Of a stretch of 64,000 nt of DNA, positions 42,186 through 51,515 are shown in pieces. The number at the start of each line of letters is the position of its first letter. The first letter of the stretch is position 1. The notes beneath the pieces were generated by a model. It was given only the letters and a program-made list of their open reading frames with translations, searched no databases and was not told where the DNA came from. The DNA lies in assembly GCF_010470665.1 (NCBI RefSeq), contig NZ_VOPZ01000008.1:161880-225879 (forward strand). The letters are read 5' to 3'. The DNA is from Desulfovibrio sp. JC022 (lineage in GTDB: Bacteria > Desulfobacterota > Desulfovibrionia > Desulfovibrionales > Desulfovibrionaceae). A program made the position numbers and the translations under genes.

Positions 42186-43512
42186 GGCTGTCCCCGATCA
42201 TTTTCTGCGCATCCAGATCTCCGCCGCAGAGCGGACAATTGCCGATCTCAGTAAGCCGCACTTCAATACGTTCCTTAAGCTCTGTTTCAGACTGCTCCAG
42301 CTCATGCAAATTCTTTTGCGCATCCGCCTGCGCTTTTCGTAAAGAAGAAAGATTGTCCATAACCTGCATAAGCGGCGAAAAATCATGAAGTTCCGGCGGA
42401 TCATCCAAGGGAGCCAAAACATCTACCCTGCGTGAAATATTCTCCCGAAAAGCATGGCTGCGGGTCAGGTTGCTGATGGTTGCAGAAAGAACCGAAAGGT
42501 CTTCCAGATCTGGCGGAGAAGCGAGTGGTTCCAAAATCTTACGCCGTACGGACTGATTTTTTTCTGCGAAAGACAATTGGTTTTGCTGCGCTAGGTCCGA
42601 TTCCAACTGCTGTACCGGAAAAAGTTCCGGCGGTACTTCCAACCTATCCAAAGACTCAGATCTTGCTTTAAGACTTACCCCGTGGACACGTAGATTCTGC
42701 ATGCCCGAAACGATCCGTTCCAGCGGACCGGAAGGGAACAACTCCGGTGCTTCCCGCAATTCCGACAACTCTTTTTCCCGCGCGCTGAGGCTGGCTTTAT
42801 AGTTTTCAAGCTCGCCTTTACGCTGCAAAACTCCTTCAACCGCCGGGATTTCCTTCTCCAGAATATCCATCTGCCCTTTGAGTTCGCGGGCCGTTTCCAG
42901 TTCCAGATTCACATCCGGCAGGGTTTGCAATTCATCCAGCTCTACGCGAATTTCATCCAGCTTCTGCTGTTGAAATTTCTTTTCACGCTTAGCAGCCCGG
43001 ACCCGATTTTTAAGTTCCGTCTGCATAGCCAGCAGATGCGAAGCCTCAGATGATGACGCAAAGAACTGGGCCGCAACGGACGATGGCTGATCAAGCAGAA
43101 AAATAGGATTGCGCTGATTACCGATGTGCACGTCCAGCGATTTACCGCCTTCCAGCGGAACCTGATTGAGCCTTAAAATATTCAGAATATCTTCCGGGGT
43201 GTTGCGCCCGAATTTGGCATAGACTTCCCATTCTTCTTCGCCGGGACGCAGCACTTCGTACCAGGCAGTAGCCTTCTTACGAATCCACGCCACACGCACG
43301 CCGTCGTCCATTTCCAGCTCAACACGGGCTTTCTTGGCTCCGTGACGAATAAAATGTTTGGGCAACGGGTTGGTAGCAATGCAGCGCAAAGCCTCAACAA
43401 CGGAAGATTTACCGCTGTTGTTAGGACCGGTCAGCACGGTCATGCCCGGACCGAGTTCAATCTCAGTTTCCGCATGGGCTAAGAAATTTTCTAGAAGAAT
43501 TTTTTTGATCAA
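42175..43512 (-). CDS. N-terminal half of a split Rad50/SbcC-like ATPase ending in a zinc hook
   Basis: A 445-residue protein. Residues 1-150 form the N-terminal ATPase lobe with Walker A GPNNSGKSS (29-37) and the Q-loop region (IFLLDQPS). A coiled coil runs from about 160 to 420. The protein ends just after the zinc-hook motif CPLCGGD (C426, C429), where full Rad50 would turn back. Walker B and signature are absent and are encoded in the 40113-40748 gene. Within the coil a PPEL-type motif recurs exactly every 39 residues (P256, P295, P334, P373). The start is TTG 43512, with GGAGG from a repeat element. Confidence 0.85.
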   Translation of the reverse strand: MIKKILLENFLAHAETEIELGPGMTVLTGPNNSGKSSVVEALRCIATNPLPKHFIRHGAKKARVELEMDDGVRVAWIRKKATAWYEVLRPGEEEWEVYAKFGRNTPEDILNILRLNQVPLEGGKSLDVHIGNQRNPIFLLDQPSSVAAQFFASSSEASHLLAMQTELKNRVRAAKREKKFQQQKLDEIRVELDELQTLPDVNLELETARELKGQMDILEKEIPAVEGVLQRKGELENYKASLSAREKELSELREAPELFPSGPLERIVSGMQNLRVHGVSLKARSESLDRLEVPPELFPVQQLESDLAQQNQLSFAEKNQSVRRKILEPLASPPDLEDLSVLSATISNLTRSHAFRENISRRVDVLAPLDDPPELHDFSPLMQVMDNLSSLRKAQADAQKNLHELEQSETELKERIEVRLTEIGNCPLCGGDLDAQKMIGDSHES

Positions 43513-43515
43513 TGT

Positions 43516-43585
43516 GCCTCCGGCGGCTGGGGAAGGGGAGAAAAAACTTTGCTAACGCCCAAAGATTTTCTCTCCCCTTCCCCAG
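43516..43585. repeat. Dispersed element variant with a long GC-rich stem
   Basis: Edge GCCTCCGGCGGC (43516-43527), then CTGGGGAAGGGGAGA (43527-43541) pairing perfectly with 43571-43585, with CTTTG/CAAAG inside. Same edge as the other copies but a different stem. Confidence 0.75.
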
Positions 43586-43687
43586 ACCCCATCCCCTCTC
43601 TTTCAAAGACGTTTTAGTTAAGCTTCTGGCCTTTTCGAAAAAGAGGCTTTCAAAATTTGTTCTGGTAATTCTTTACCTATGGATGAT

Positions 43688-44413
43688 CTACTTGGCAATG
43701 AATGGACAATACTCAACAGCAGATTCAGTCAGAGAATTATCTTTCTCAAATAGAATCACCGGAGCTTCCATAATCAAGCCCGGCTTGCCGCCCTTCACAG
43801 CTTCAAGCATCACCACTTTGGACGGCGCATCTATACGCCCGTGAATAAATTTCATGCGCTTAGGTTCCAGCTTATGGCGGGTGAAAGAGTTAACCAATTC
43901 GGTCAGCCGTTCGGCTAGAAAAACAAAGCAGACCCTGCCCCGATTACGGACCATGCGTGAGGCCGTAGCGACAAACGCATCAAGATCACAATCAACCTCG
44001 AAGCGGGCCTTGTTGCGGGAATCGTCCGGGCATGCTTTGCCCCTGCCCTCGCTGCGGTAAGGCGGGTTGGAAACAACCAGATCGTAACTCCCGGCGGGCG
44101 CAAAGTCCGGCTCACAGACATTGCCCTGTACGATGCCGATTTCTTCAGCAAAACCCAGCCGCCGCACGTTCTCTCCAGCAGCCGCAACCATTTCCGGGTT
44201 GATTTCCAGTCCGGTGATAGTCAGCCCCTTATCCGGGTGGAACAGCATGATGCCTAACGGTATAACCCCGCTTCCGGTACCGAGATCGAGAATTCGGGCA
44301 TTCTTCGGAACAGAGACGAAGCTGCTGATTAAAAGAGAATCAGTAGAAAATCGAAAGCCAGTTTCAGGCTGCACAAGTCCACGGGGAAAATATTTTCTTG
44401 ATTCTTCAGACAT
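43688..44413 (-). CDS. tRNA1(Val) N6-adenine methyltransferase-like (TrmN6)
   Basis: A 241-residue SAM-dependent N6-adenine methyltransferase. SAM motif ILDLGTGSGVIPLGI and the catalytic NPPY (in VVSNPPYRSEGRG) are present, and GLVQPETGFRFSTDSLLIS is the family N-terminus of TrmN6/YfiC. ATG 44413 is chosen because that N-terminus begins just after it; the upstream in-frame extension covers repeat-element sequence. It modifies A37 of tRNA1(Val) in E. coli; substrate identity here is inferred. Confidence 0.85.
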   Translation of the reverse strand: MSEESRKYFPRGLVQPETGFRFSTDSLLISSFVSVPKNARILDLGTGSGVIPLGIMLFHPDKGLTITGLEINPEMVAAAGENVRRLGFAEEIGIVQGNVCEPDFAPAGSYDLVVSNPPYRSEGRGKACPDDSRNKARFEVDCDLDAFVATASRMVRNRGRVCFVFLAERLTELVNSFTRHKLEPKRMKFIHGRIDAPSKVVMLEAVKGGKPGLIMEAPVILFEKDNSLTESAVEYCPFIAK

Positions 44414-44450
44414 ATTTTTTACAGCGCAAAATTGTGCGAAACAAAGCGGC

Positions 44451-44532
44451 GAAGCCCTAACAAAAGTTTTTGAAGAGTCCAGAGAAACTTTTTTCAAAAA
44501 GTTTCTTTGGCCCTCGGAGAGCCGCCGGAGGC
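44451..44532. repeat. Dispersed intergenic element, copy 3
   Basis: Reverse-complement near-copy of 40753-40830: stem AGAAACTTTTT (44483-44493) with its complement (44496-44506), ending in GCCGCCGGAGGC (44521-44532), 4 bases from the murJ stop. Confidence 0.82.
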
Positions 44533-44536
44533 CTAC

Positions 44537-46060
44537 CTACCCTTGCCTGCGGCGTAATGCCCCAATCAACATGCGGGCATCGTCTGACTTGAGCAACAGC
44601 GAACCAGCCCCGTACACCGCCACCCAGACCGGGATAAGTGCGCACCATAAAATATCATACCGTGTGGAATACCATGCGCCTGCCCCGATCAATGCACTGA
44701 GCAGCACACTCTTTGCCACGCTGACAAACGGCAATGGAAACAGGCCCGTCCTGCGACCCATAATTATTGCGAGAAACAAGCAATTAAGCATGGATGACAA
44801 AGAAACCGCCAAGGCCAGCCCCACATGGGCGATATGCTGCATGAGAAAATAGCCGACACCAACGTTAACCAGCAGACAGAGAATAGCAACCTTAACCGGG
44901 GTCCGGGTATCTTCCTGCGCATAGAAAGCTGAAACGAGAGGCCGGGACATAGCAATGAACGGCAAACCGATTCCGTAAGCCATAAGAGCCTGCGCTGTGG
45001 CAGAAACCGCCTTTGCATCAAAGGCCCCGCGCTCAAAAAGCAATCCTATAAGCGGCTCAGCAAGGGAAACAAGGCCAGCCATGGCGGGCAGGGAAATGAA
45101 CAGGATGAGGCCCACACTCTGCTTGAGGGTCTGGGCAAAATCATCATGCTGCCCTTCCACATAAAGCTTTGCCAGACTTGGCAGGGCTGCAGTGCCTACC
45201 GCGATTCCAAACACACCAAGCGGAAACTGCACCAGACGGTCGGCATAATAAAGATAGGAAACCGATCCCACGGGTAAAAAAGAGGCCAGCAGCGTACCGA
45301 GAACCACGTTGATCTGATAGACCGCCGCGCCCAGTACCGTGGGCAGCATGAGCTTGCCCATGCGCTTCACGCCGGGGTTGTCCAGTTCTGCCTTACCACG
45401 CCAATGCAGCCCCATACGCTTGAGATAGGGCTGTTGCAGCATCCATTGCAGCACTCCGCCAATGAGTACACCCCAAGCCATGAACAGGGCTACGCTGTTC
45501 CCGGTAAAATAACCGATCAAGGCCGAGCTAATCAGGGCCACGTTGAGCATGCACGGAGCCAGTGCCGGAGCCAGAAAATGGCCCATGCTGTTCAGGATGC
45601 CCATGCAAAGCGCAACACCGCAAATAAAAATAACATAAGGGAAACAGACTCTTACCAGATCAACTGTAAGAGACATCAACACGGGGTTGTCGCCAAAGCC
45701 CGGTGCAATGAGCAGGACCAGATATTTCGCGCCCACAATTGCAAGCACGGTCAGTACGCCGAGGATGAGCAGCAGCCAAAGCATGGCTGATCTAGCCATT
45801 TCAAAGGCCGCGCCTTCGCCCTTTTCTTTGCGCACCCGGCTGAAAACCGGGACAAAAGCCATAGTCAGCGACCCTTCCCCGAACAAACGGCGCAGCAGGT
45901 TAGGAATGCGAAAGGCCACAAAGAATGCATCCGCAGGCAAGCCCGCACCAAGGGCGAACGCAACAATAAGGTCCCTGGCAAAGCCAAGGACCCTTGAAAG
46001 CAAAGTTGCCCCGGCTACTACCGAGGCATTGCGCACTATTTTGCTGGATTCAGCTGTCAT
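44537..46060 (-). CDS. murJ: Lipid II flippase MurJ
   Basis: Moves the peptidoglycan precursor lipid II across the inner membrane. The 507-residue polytopic protein has the MVF-family start (VAGATLLSRVLGFARDLIVAFALGAG), ADAFFVAFRIPNLLRRLFGEGSLTMAFVPVF and about 14 hydrophobic helices. It starts 6 bases after mutM, so the pair is probably co-transcribed. Confidence 0.95.
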   Translation of the reverse strand: MTAESSKIVRNASVVAGATLLSRVLGFARDLIVAFALGAGLPADAFFVAFRIPNLLRRLFGEGSLTMAFVPVFSRVRKEKGEGAAFEMARSAMLWLLLILGVLTVLAIVGAKYLVLLIAPGFGDNPVLMSLTVDLVRVCFPYVIFICGVALCMGILNSMGHFLAPALAPCMLNVALISSALIGYFTGNSVALFMAWGVLIGGVLQWMLQQPYLKRMGLHWRGKAELDNPGVKRMGKLMLPTVLGAAVYQINVVLGTLLASFLPVGSVSYLYYADRLVQFPLGVFGIAVGTAALPSLAKLYVEGQHDDFAQTLKQSVGLILFISLPAMAGLVSLAEPLIGLLFERGAFDAKAVSATAQALMAYGIGLPFIAMSRPLVSAFYAQEDTRTPVKVAILCLLVNVGVGYFLMQHIAHVGLALAVSLSSMLNCLFLAIIMGRRTGLFPLPFVSVAKSVLLSALIGAGAWYSTRYDILWCALIPVWVAVYGAGSLLLKSDDARMLIGALRRRQG

Positions 46061-46066
46061 AAATTA

Positions 46067-46891
46067 CTAATCACTCATTTTCTGGCAATTACTGCAATAA
46101 GTAGAACTTCTTCCAGCTACAGTAGCGGATTCAAATATTTTACCGCAATCGGGGCAGGATTCACCTTTTTTGCCGTATACTTTGAAGCTGTTCTGAAATC
46201 CCCCGGCATCGCCTCCGGCATCTACGTAATCGCGAATGGAGCTGCCGTTTTCCTGAATGGCCAGCTTGAGTACGGCCTGCAATTCAATAAAAAGCTTGAT
46301 CAGAGATTCCTGCGAAAGATCAGAAGCCTTGGCCTTGGGGTGGATACCGGAACGAAACAGGGATTCATCGGCGTAAATATTGCCGCACCCGGCAACCACG
46401 GACTGATTGAGCAGCAAGCCCTTGATCTGGGCCTTGCGTCCGGTGATGCGTTCGGCAAGCTCCTCAGCTGTTACTTCAAGCGGTTCGGGACCGAGTGTTT
46501 TGTAAAAATCCCATTCCTGAAGCTCTTCATTGTTCAGGGCGCGCACTTCACCAAACTTGCGGGTATCGTGAAATTCTATTGAACCGCCGTCAGTGAGTCC
46601 AAAAACAACGCGAGTGTGCGGTTCAGGAGTGGTCGGACCTTCATGAGCCAATACCCGTCCAGTCATCTTGAGATGAAAGGTTACGTGCAGATCTTCGCCA
46701 AGATCCATAATAAGCAACTTGGCCCGGCGATGGATGCGGGTAATCTTCTCCCCGGCAACACGGGAGGAAAAAAGATACCACGGCATTTTCACAGAACTGT
46801 GGTTGAGAATTTTAACAGATTCAATTGTCTTGCCTTCAAGAGACTTGGCAAGACCACGGGATATTACTTCTACTTCCGGCAATTCTGGCAT
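46067..46891 (-). CDS. mutM: Formamidopyrimidine-DNA glycosylase
   Basis: Removes 8-oxoguanine and other oxidised purines from DNA. The 274-residue protein starts PELPEVE (catalytic Pro2, Glu3), has the lesion-recognition and helix-two-turn-helix region ([23 protein letters not shown]), and ends with a zinc finger CPDCG...CSNCQK. TTCAGGAAG precedes the ATG. It lies between chaN and murJ on the same strand. Confidence 0.96.
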   Translation of the reverse strand: MPELPEVEVISRGLAKSLEGKTIESVKILNHSSVKMPWYLFSSRVAGEKITRIHRRAKLLIMDLGEDLHVTFHLKMTGRVLAHEGPTTPEPHTRVVFGLTDGGSIEFHDTRKFGEVRALNNEELQEWDFYKTLGPEPLEVTAEELAERITGRKAQIKGLLLNQSVVAGCGNIYADESLFRSGIHPKAKASDLSQESLIKLFIELQAVLKLAIQENGSSIRDYVDAGGDAGGFQNSFKVYGKKGESCPDCGKIFESATVAGRSSTYCSNCQKMSD

Positions 46892-46911
46892 TTTACACTT
46901 CCTGAAATATC

Positions 46912-48090
46912 TTATTTATCTTTCTTCATGCGGGTCAGCCGGCCCATATCAAGATCAAAGAGTTCGCCGCGACGATCAATGGTAAAGATAAGCGGCTTAT
47001 CTTCCTTATGGGCTTTTGATCCGGCCATGTGCATGGCTGCAAGGCTGGTTACGGGAATCCCCTGTGCCTTGGCAATGATATCACCGGGACGCAAACCTTT
47101 CTTGTAACCCTTAAGGTCCCTTTTCACAGCGGTGATTACAGCCCTTCCCTGACGAATTTCAATGGTCATACCCATACGGCTTTCATAGGACGGCGGACAG
47201 TAAAAAAAAGAATCCGCCGCTGTGGGATAAAATTCACCACCCCGCCAGGGCATGATGGTCATAACCTTGGCCTGCGGGTCAAGTGTTTTCAGCCTGCGGG
47301 GAATCCCCCAGCCATGCTCAACGTGCCCGCCTCCGGCAAGTATAACCACCGGATTACCGGTACTCTTGCGCAGCTCAACAGCTTTTTCAGCCATACCAGT
47401 ATCCCAGAGGGACTGGACAAGAAAGAAACGTTCTATCTGCTTGGAATCAGTAGCATCACGGCCCTGATGCATGGCAAGGACTTCTTTTAATCCCTCCTCC
47501 TGTTCAGGCGCGGGAGAGATAACTTCGCTCGGCAGCATGGCCCTATCTTCAACGGACAAACCATCAAGCCCCTTTTCGCGAACCTCTTTGACCAGACGGA
47601 AGGGAAAATTAAGCCCACCCATAGTCAGCCTGCGTTTTTCCGCCAAATCGAAAATGGGCTTGAACATGTTGAAATCGTACCGCCAGCCATTTTTCCAATC
47701 CAGTTCTTTAGAAAGTTCCGCGACCGGAATCTGTCCGAGATTGAAACGGTTGAGGACATCCTGCTTCTGTGCAGTGACCATTTCAAGACCGATAGCAACC
47801 TTTTGATGCCCACGGGTCAACCCTTCGATAATTTCAAACTGGGCTTTGTGATCACAGATGGAGGTATGCCCTTCCCCGACAAGCACGTAATCGGCCTTTG
47901 ACGCTTCGGCCATGAGCTTATCAAACGGCAGGGAATCGCCTACCGGGTCAAGATAATCCCCGGAACAAGGCAGGAATGAGACAGCCATTTCAGGTGGAAG
48001 ACTCTTTTTCACACATCCGCCGAGCACAAAAAAAAGTGCGCAAAGGACCAGAACGGTCCTTGCGCACTTGTTAACTATATTGCAAGCCAT
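46912..48090 (-). CDS. ChaN-family lipoprotein with C-terminal PDZ domain
   Basis: A 392-residue lipoprotein with lipobox VLGGC (residue 26). The ChaN/heme-binding uptake-like domain follows ([55 protein letters not shown]). A PDZ-like C-terminal segment ([23 protein letters not shown]) lies near residues 325-375. ChaN of Campylobacter binds heme, and iron handling in the envelope is plausible. It lies 6 bases after the PaaK-like gene on the minus strand. Confidence 0.85.
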   Translation of the reverse strand: MACNIVNKCARTVLVLCALFFVLGGCVKKSLPPEMAVSFLPCSGDYLDPVGDSLPFDKLMAEASKADYVLVGEGHTSICDHKAQFEIIEGLTRGHQKVAIGLEMVTAQKQDVLNRFNLGQIPVAELSKELDWKNGWRYDFNMFKPIFDLAEKRRLTMGGLNFPFRLVKEVREKGLDGLSVEDRAMLPSEVISPAPEQEEGLKEVLAMHQGRDATDSKQIERFFLVQSLWDTGMAEKAVELRKSTGNPVVILAGGGHVEHGWGIPRRLKTLDPQAKVMTIMPWRGGEFYPTAADSFFYCPPSYESRMGMTIEIRQGRAVITAVKRDLKGYKKGLRPGDIIAKAQGIPVTSLAAMHMAGSKAHKEDKPLIFTIDRRGELFDLDMGRLTRMKKDK

Positions 48091-48096
48091 ACTGGG

Positions 48097-49362
48097 CTAG
48101 TCCCAGTTACGCTTATCTTCAATGGGTCTGATCTGCGGAGGCAGTGAGCCGGGAGTCAGAACCTTGAGGATGGGGCGCAGCTTGATCTTTTCACGGAACA
48201 TGTGCAGCAGCTCATCTTCACGCTTAAAGTTGGAGACCTCAATATTCAGGGTCATCTCATCAATGCCGCCGGGGTTGGTAACTTCGATCTGCCAGCGTTT
48301 GACTTCTTCGAAGTGAGCCATAACCTGCTCCACCTGATGGGGGTATACGAACATCCCCTTGATACGTGCGGTGGTATCCACGCGACCGACAATATTGCCG
48401 AGACGCGGTGTGGAACGTCCGCAAGGACATGGGCTGCGGTCGATGTAGCTCAGATCGCCGGTGGCGAGTCTGATCAGCGGGTAGGTTTTGTTGAAAGCGG
48501 TGATTACGATTTCGCCAACCTCGCCGTCCTTGAGCGGAATACCGGTATCAGGATGGCAGATTTCAACAAAAGCACGGTTGGTGATGTGCAGACCATTTTT
48601 GTGGTAGCACTCGTAACCGATACAACCGACATCTGCGGTTCCGTAGCCCTGACGCATGATCAGGTCGAATTTCTTCTCCAGATCGGAACGCATTTTCTCG
48701 GAGAATTTTTCCCCGGTGACAAATGCAACTTCAAGGTACAGATCCTTACGCAGGTTCAAACCGGCTTCTTCCGCCTTCTGAGCCAGATGCATAAGGTAGC
48801 TGGGGGTACCGACATAGCCGGTAACGCGCAGTTTCTGCATAATTTCAAGCTGGCTGTTGGTAGAACCGGGACCAGCAGGAACAACCGCACAATTCAGATT
48901 GCGCAGAGGTTCTTCAAACATGAGTCCTGCGGGAGCCAGATGATAGTTAAAGGTAATCTGGGCTACGTCTCCGGAACGGAAACCCGCAGCGTAGAAACCT
49001 TCAGTCCATCCCCAGTAATCTTCGGAACGGTCTTCGGGATCGAAGATGGGACCGGGAGACAAAAAGATACGGCGTAGTTCACCGAGATCTTTGGTCAGGA
49101 GTCCGCCGAGACGGGGTCCCATGGATTGCAGAAAGATCAATTCTTTCTTTTTTAAGATAGGTATATGTTTAAGGTCAGCAAGTTCTTTAAACTTATCGAC
49201 CTGAAACTGTGCTCTGTCGAAGCGTTTTTTGACATCTTCAGAATAACGGTAGGCATAGGTCAGAAGTTCTTTGAGCTGCAAAGCGCAATATTGGCGTCTT
49301 TCACCTTCATCAAGTACTTCGCGACGGCTGTAGATGCCTTCGGTACGGTCTTTACGTGTCAT
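48097..49362 (-). CDS. Phenylacetate-CoA ligase-family adenylate-forming enzyme
   Basis: A 421-residue acyl-CoA ligase of the PaaK type. Features include the C-terminal AMP-binding part (GYGTADVGCIGYEC, LIRLATGDLS), the cysteine set CPCGR, and IVGRVDTTARIKGMFVYPHQVE, with a final ACT-like domain of PaaK. No other phenylacetate genes are present, and such paralogues are frequent in Desulfovibrio. The substrate is therefore open: an aryl or short-chain acid is likely. Confidence 0.87.
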   Translation of the reverse strand: MTRKDRTEGIYSRREVLDEGERRQYCALQLKELLTYAYRYSEDVKKRFDRAQFQVDKFKELADLKHIPILKKKELIFLQSMGPRLGGLLTKDLGELRRIFLSPGPIFDPEDRSEDYWGWTEGFYAAGFRSGDVAQITFNYHLAPAGLMFEEPLRNLNCAVVPAGPGSTNSQLEIMQKLRVTGYVGTPSYLMHLAQKAEEAGLNLRKDLYLEVAFVTGEKFSEKMRSDLEKKFDLIMRQGYGTADVGCIGYECYHKNGLHITNRAFVEICHPDTGIPLKDGEVGEIVITAFNKTYPLIRLATGDLSYIDRSPCPCGRSTPRLGNIVGRVDTTARIKGMFVYPHQVEQVMAHFEEVKRWQIEVTNPGGIDEMTLNIEVSNFKREDELLHMFREKIKLRPILKVLTPGSLPPQIRPIEDKRNWD

Positions 49363-49574
49363 TTATAGATTTCCTCCATAATTTATTGCTGAGCAAGGAG
49401 TCGGCACTCCACTCAGCTTAGACAACATATGTAAAATTAACTCATTTGTCAACTTTCATAACTTTTATCCATTAATTTCAGTACAATAACTCAAAACGAC
49501 GTTTTCTCAAGGTATATTGAGGAAACATAATTCTAACACCAAAACAAAAAAAATAAACTTTTTCATTTTTTTTG

Positions 49575-49603
49575 TTGACAGAAAGATGCTGTCTGGATAA
49601 AAG
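49575..49603 (+). promoter_or_regulatory. Promoter of the first tRNA-Lys
   Basis: TTGACA (49575-49580), 17-base spacer, TAAAAG (49598-49603), 20 bases before the tRNA. Confidence 0.65.
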
Positions 49604-49622
49604 CTTCTTCGTTCGCACGGAT

Positions 49623-49698
49623 GGGTCGTTAACTCAGTTGGTAGAGTATCTGCCTTTTAAGCAGAGAGTCGCTGGTTCGAGCCCAGCACGACCCACCA
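49623..49698 (+). tRNA. tRNA-Lys (anticodon UUU), copy 1
   Basis: A 76-base cloverleaf with encoded CCA. The acceptor GGGTCGT pairs with ACGACCC, the anticodon loop CTTTTAA sits in a CTGC-GCAG extended stem, and the T-loop is GGTTCGAGCC. It is identical to the copy 211 bases downstream. Confidence 0.97.
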
Positions 49699-49780
49699 CT
49701 TAACATTCGGCGAACACACTCCGCAAAATGCGGAAATGATCTTTCAAAACAGCGGTCATTAAATTGATTACAAAAAAAGC

Positions 49781-49809
49781 TTGACAGACATTAAGCCAAT
49801 TGCTAATCT
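49781..49809 (+). promoter_or_regulatory. Promoter of the second tRNA-Lys
   Basis: TTGACA (49781-49786), 17-base spacer, TAATCT (49804-49809). The second tRNA has its own promoter and is not simply read through. Confidence 0.65.
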
Positions 49810-49833
49810 TGATAGACGCGCTTTAAAATATAT

Positions 49834-49909
49834 GGGTCGTTAACTCAGTTGGTAGAGTATCTGCCTTTTAAGCAGAGAGTCGCTGGTTCGAGCCCAGCAC
49901 GACCCACCA
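49834..49909 (+). tRNA. tRNA-Lys (anticodon UUU), copy 2
   Basis: Identical 76-base sequence to the first copy, CCA included. A strong terminator follows. Confidence 0.97.
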
Positions 49910-49918
49910 TTTTGAAAG

Positions 49919-49956
49919 AAAAGGGCATTTCATCTAAAGATGAAATGCCCTTTTTC
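49919..49956 (+). terminator. Terminator after the tRNA-Lys pair
   Basis: AAAAGGGCATTTCATC (49919-49934) pairs with its complement (49939-49954) across a TAAA loop, with T-runs. The A-run on the other side may also end the minus-strand membrane gene. Confidence 0.9.
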
Positions 49957-49972
49957 TGTTTGTGATCAGCCT

Positions 49973-50659
49973 TCAGACACCCACCCCTTTTCTGGCATGA
50001 TGCTCCATAAACATAATAAATTTTTCGATCAGCGTTGCTTTCTTCCAAAGAAACTTTGGCAGCGGCGGCCCGTTTTCACAAATCTTTCTCAATCCTTCTT
50101 CGTATGAAACTTTACCCATAATGAAATAGATGAGTGCCGTAAGCACAATGCCTGCCGCCAGGACCGGCTTAATAACGATAAAAATTTTCAAGATAAAGAT
50201 GAATAAACCTGCAAAAGCAGCCAGCACGAATCTTTCCAGCCAATAGCCTTCTTTCAACGGCAAAAACCGTATCTCATCATCGCTCATGGAGGTGGTGAGA
50301 TAAATAGAATTTGAATTGAACAAAAATATAACCGGGAGCAACAGCAGACCGAGCCAATATGATCCAGTTAAAAAGGCGGCCAAGCCAGCCTGAAAAAACA
50401 TAAAAACAATGTGGCAGGCTACCGAGATGATCCGGCCAATGACTGTCTTGAAATATTTCCAACTCAGCGAAACGTCCGGCCGGGAACCGATCAGAACGAA
50501 CATTGCAGAGACCGTTAGAAGGACAAGTGAGATTTGAATTACGCTTTCATCCTCATAGGAGTAAAGAACTAAGAGAATTGTTCCATAGGAAATCAATATC
50601 AAGAGGATATTCATCCATATCGTTGTAAAAAATTCCCCGAAAAATCGAATCAGATACAT
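49973..50659 (-). CDS. Membrane protein, paralogue 1 of a tandem pair
   Basis: I do not recognise a family. The 228-residue protein has about five to six hydrophobic helices, a conserved TGSYWLGL turn and a C-terminal cytoplasmic YFIMGKVSYEEGL...ENGPPL motif. The start at ATG 50659 is chosen because it aligns with the paralogue's start (YLIRFFGEFF against NFVRFVREFF). It probably arose by tandem duplication with the 50736-51368 gene, whose stop region lies 76 bases upstream. Confidence 0.65.
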   Translation of the reverse strand: MYLIRFFGEFFTTIWMNILLILISYGTILLVLYSYEDESVIQISLVLLTVSAMFVLIGSRPDVSLSWKYFKTVIGRIISVACHIVFMFFQAGLAAFLTGSYWLGLLLLPVIFLFNSNSIYLTTSMSDDEIRFLPLKEGYWLERFVLAAFAGLFIFILKIFIVIKPVLAAGIVLTALIYFIMGKVSYEEGLRKICENGPPLPKFLWKKATLIEKFIMFMEHHARKGVGV

Positions 50660-50735
50660 TTTTATCCCACAATAGTCTTCAGCCACCTCTTACTATGGCA
50701 CCACATGAGTAAATTAATTAACCATCAATATTGCT

Positions 50736-51368
50736 TCAATTAACAGACTCTTGAAGAGGCGGAGAGTTTTCGTAAACTTCCTTGAATTCATCTTCATATG
50801 TAATTTTGCCCATGACGTAATAAGTCAGAGCCACAAGTATTATGGAAGCAGCCATAAACGGTATAAAATCAATTTTTTCTTTGAGCATCAGATAGACTGA
50901 AGGGCCAAAGAACAAAACATTTGCAAAAACAGCCAGCACGAGCTTCAACACCCACGACCAGCCTTTCATCGGAGCGGTTTTAATATCTTCGTAATTCTTA
51001 GCAGTGGCGATAAAAATAAAACTTGAGAATAAAGACAGCAGAACTGGAACTAGAGCCGCTCCTACCCAGTATGAAGACGTAAAAAAAGCCACGACGAAGG
51101 CCAGCCCATGCAAAATGACAATTGCAAAAGCAACAGTCAAAGCGCGGGTGACAACCATGCCTAAGTATTCAAAACAGAATGAGAAATTTTTGCGTGTAGA
51201 AATCAGAACAAGCATGACCGATATTATCGAACCTGTCTCCGACCCCATCATCATAGCATCCTCATCACTATAAGAGTTAGCGACAAGTAAGCCGTAAAAT
51301 ATCAAGATCAAAAAAAAGTTATCTTTTATGATCCTGAAAAATTCCCGGACAAATCGAACAAAATTCAT
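50736..51368 (-). CDS. Membrane protein, paralogue 2 of a tandem pair
   Basis: A 210-residue polytopic protein related throughout to its neighbour. It has the same helix layout, a TSSYWVGA turn and a YYVMGKITYEDEF...ENSPPL end. GGGAGG before GTGATT supports ATG 51368 over the GTG at 51374. No enzymatic or transport motif is evident. Confidence 0.65.
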   Translation of the reverse strand: MNFVRFVREFFRIIKDNFFLILIFYGLLVANSYSDEDAMMMGSETGSIISVMLVLISTRKNFSFCFEYLGMVVTRALTVAFAIVILHGLAFVVAFFTSSYWVGAALVPVLLSLFSSFIFIATAKNYEDIKTAPMKGWSWVLKLVLAVFANVLFFGPSVYLMLKEKIDFIPFMAASIILVALTYYVMGKITYEDEFKEVYENSPPLQESVN

Positions 51369-51451
51369 AATCACCCTCCCCGCAATCGCATTGTCTATAT
51401 ACTACAAGCTAGCATATAGGGCAAAGTCTGACAATCAACCTGAAATCAAAA

Positions 51452-51489
51452 AAGAAAGCCCCGTTAATGACACCAATCATTAACGGGGC
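51452..51489 (-). terminator. Terminator of the chemoreceptor gene
   Basis: GCCCCGTTAATGA (51458-51470) pairs with TCATTAACGGGGC (51477-51489), then CTTTCTTTTTTG on the minus strand. Confidence 0.88.
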
Positions 51490-51515
51490 GAAGCTTATTA
51501 AAAGTTTTTGGAATT

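Noticed and set aside
49698..49833. A terminator or small gene between the two tRNAs
   Set aside because: Only a 4-bp CCGC/GCGG stem was found and no reading frame with a ribosome binding site.
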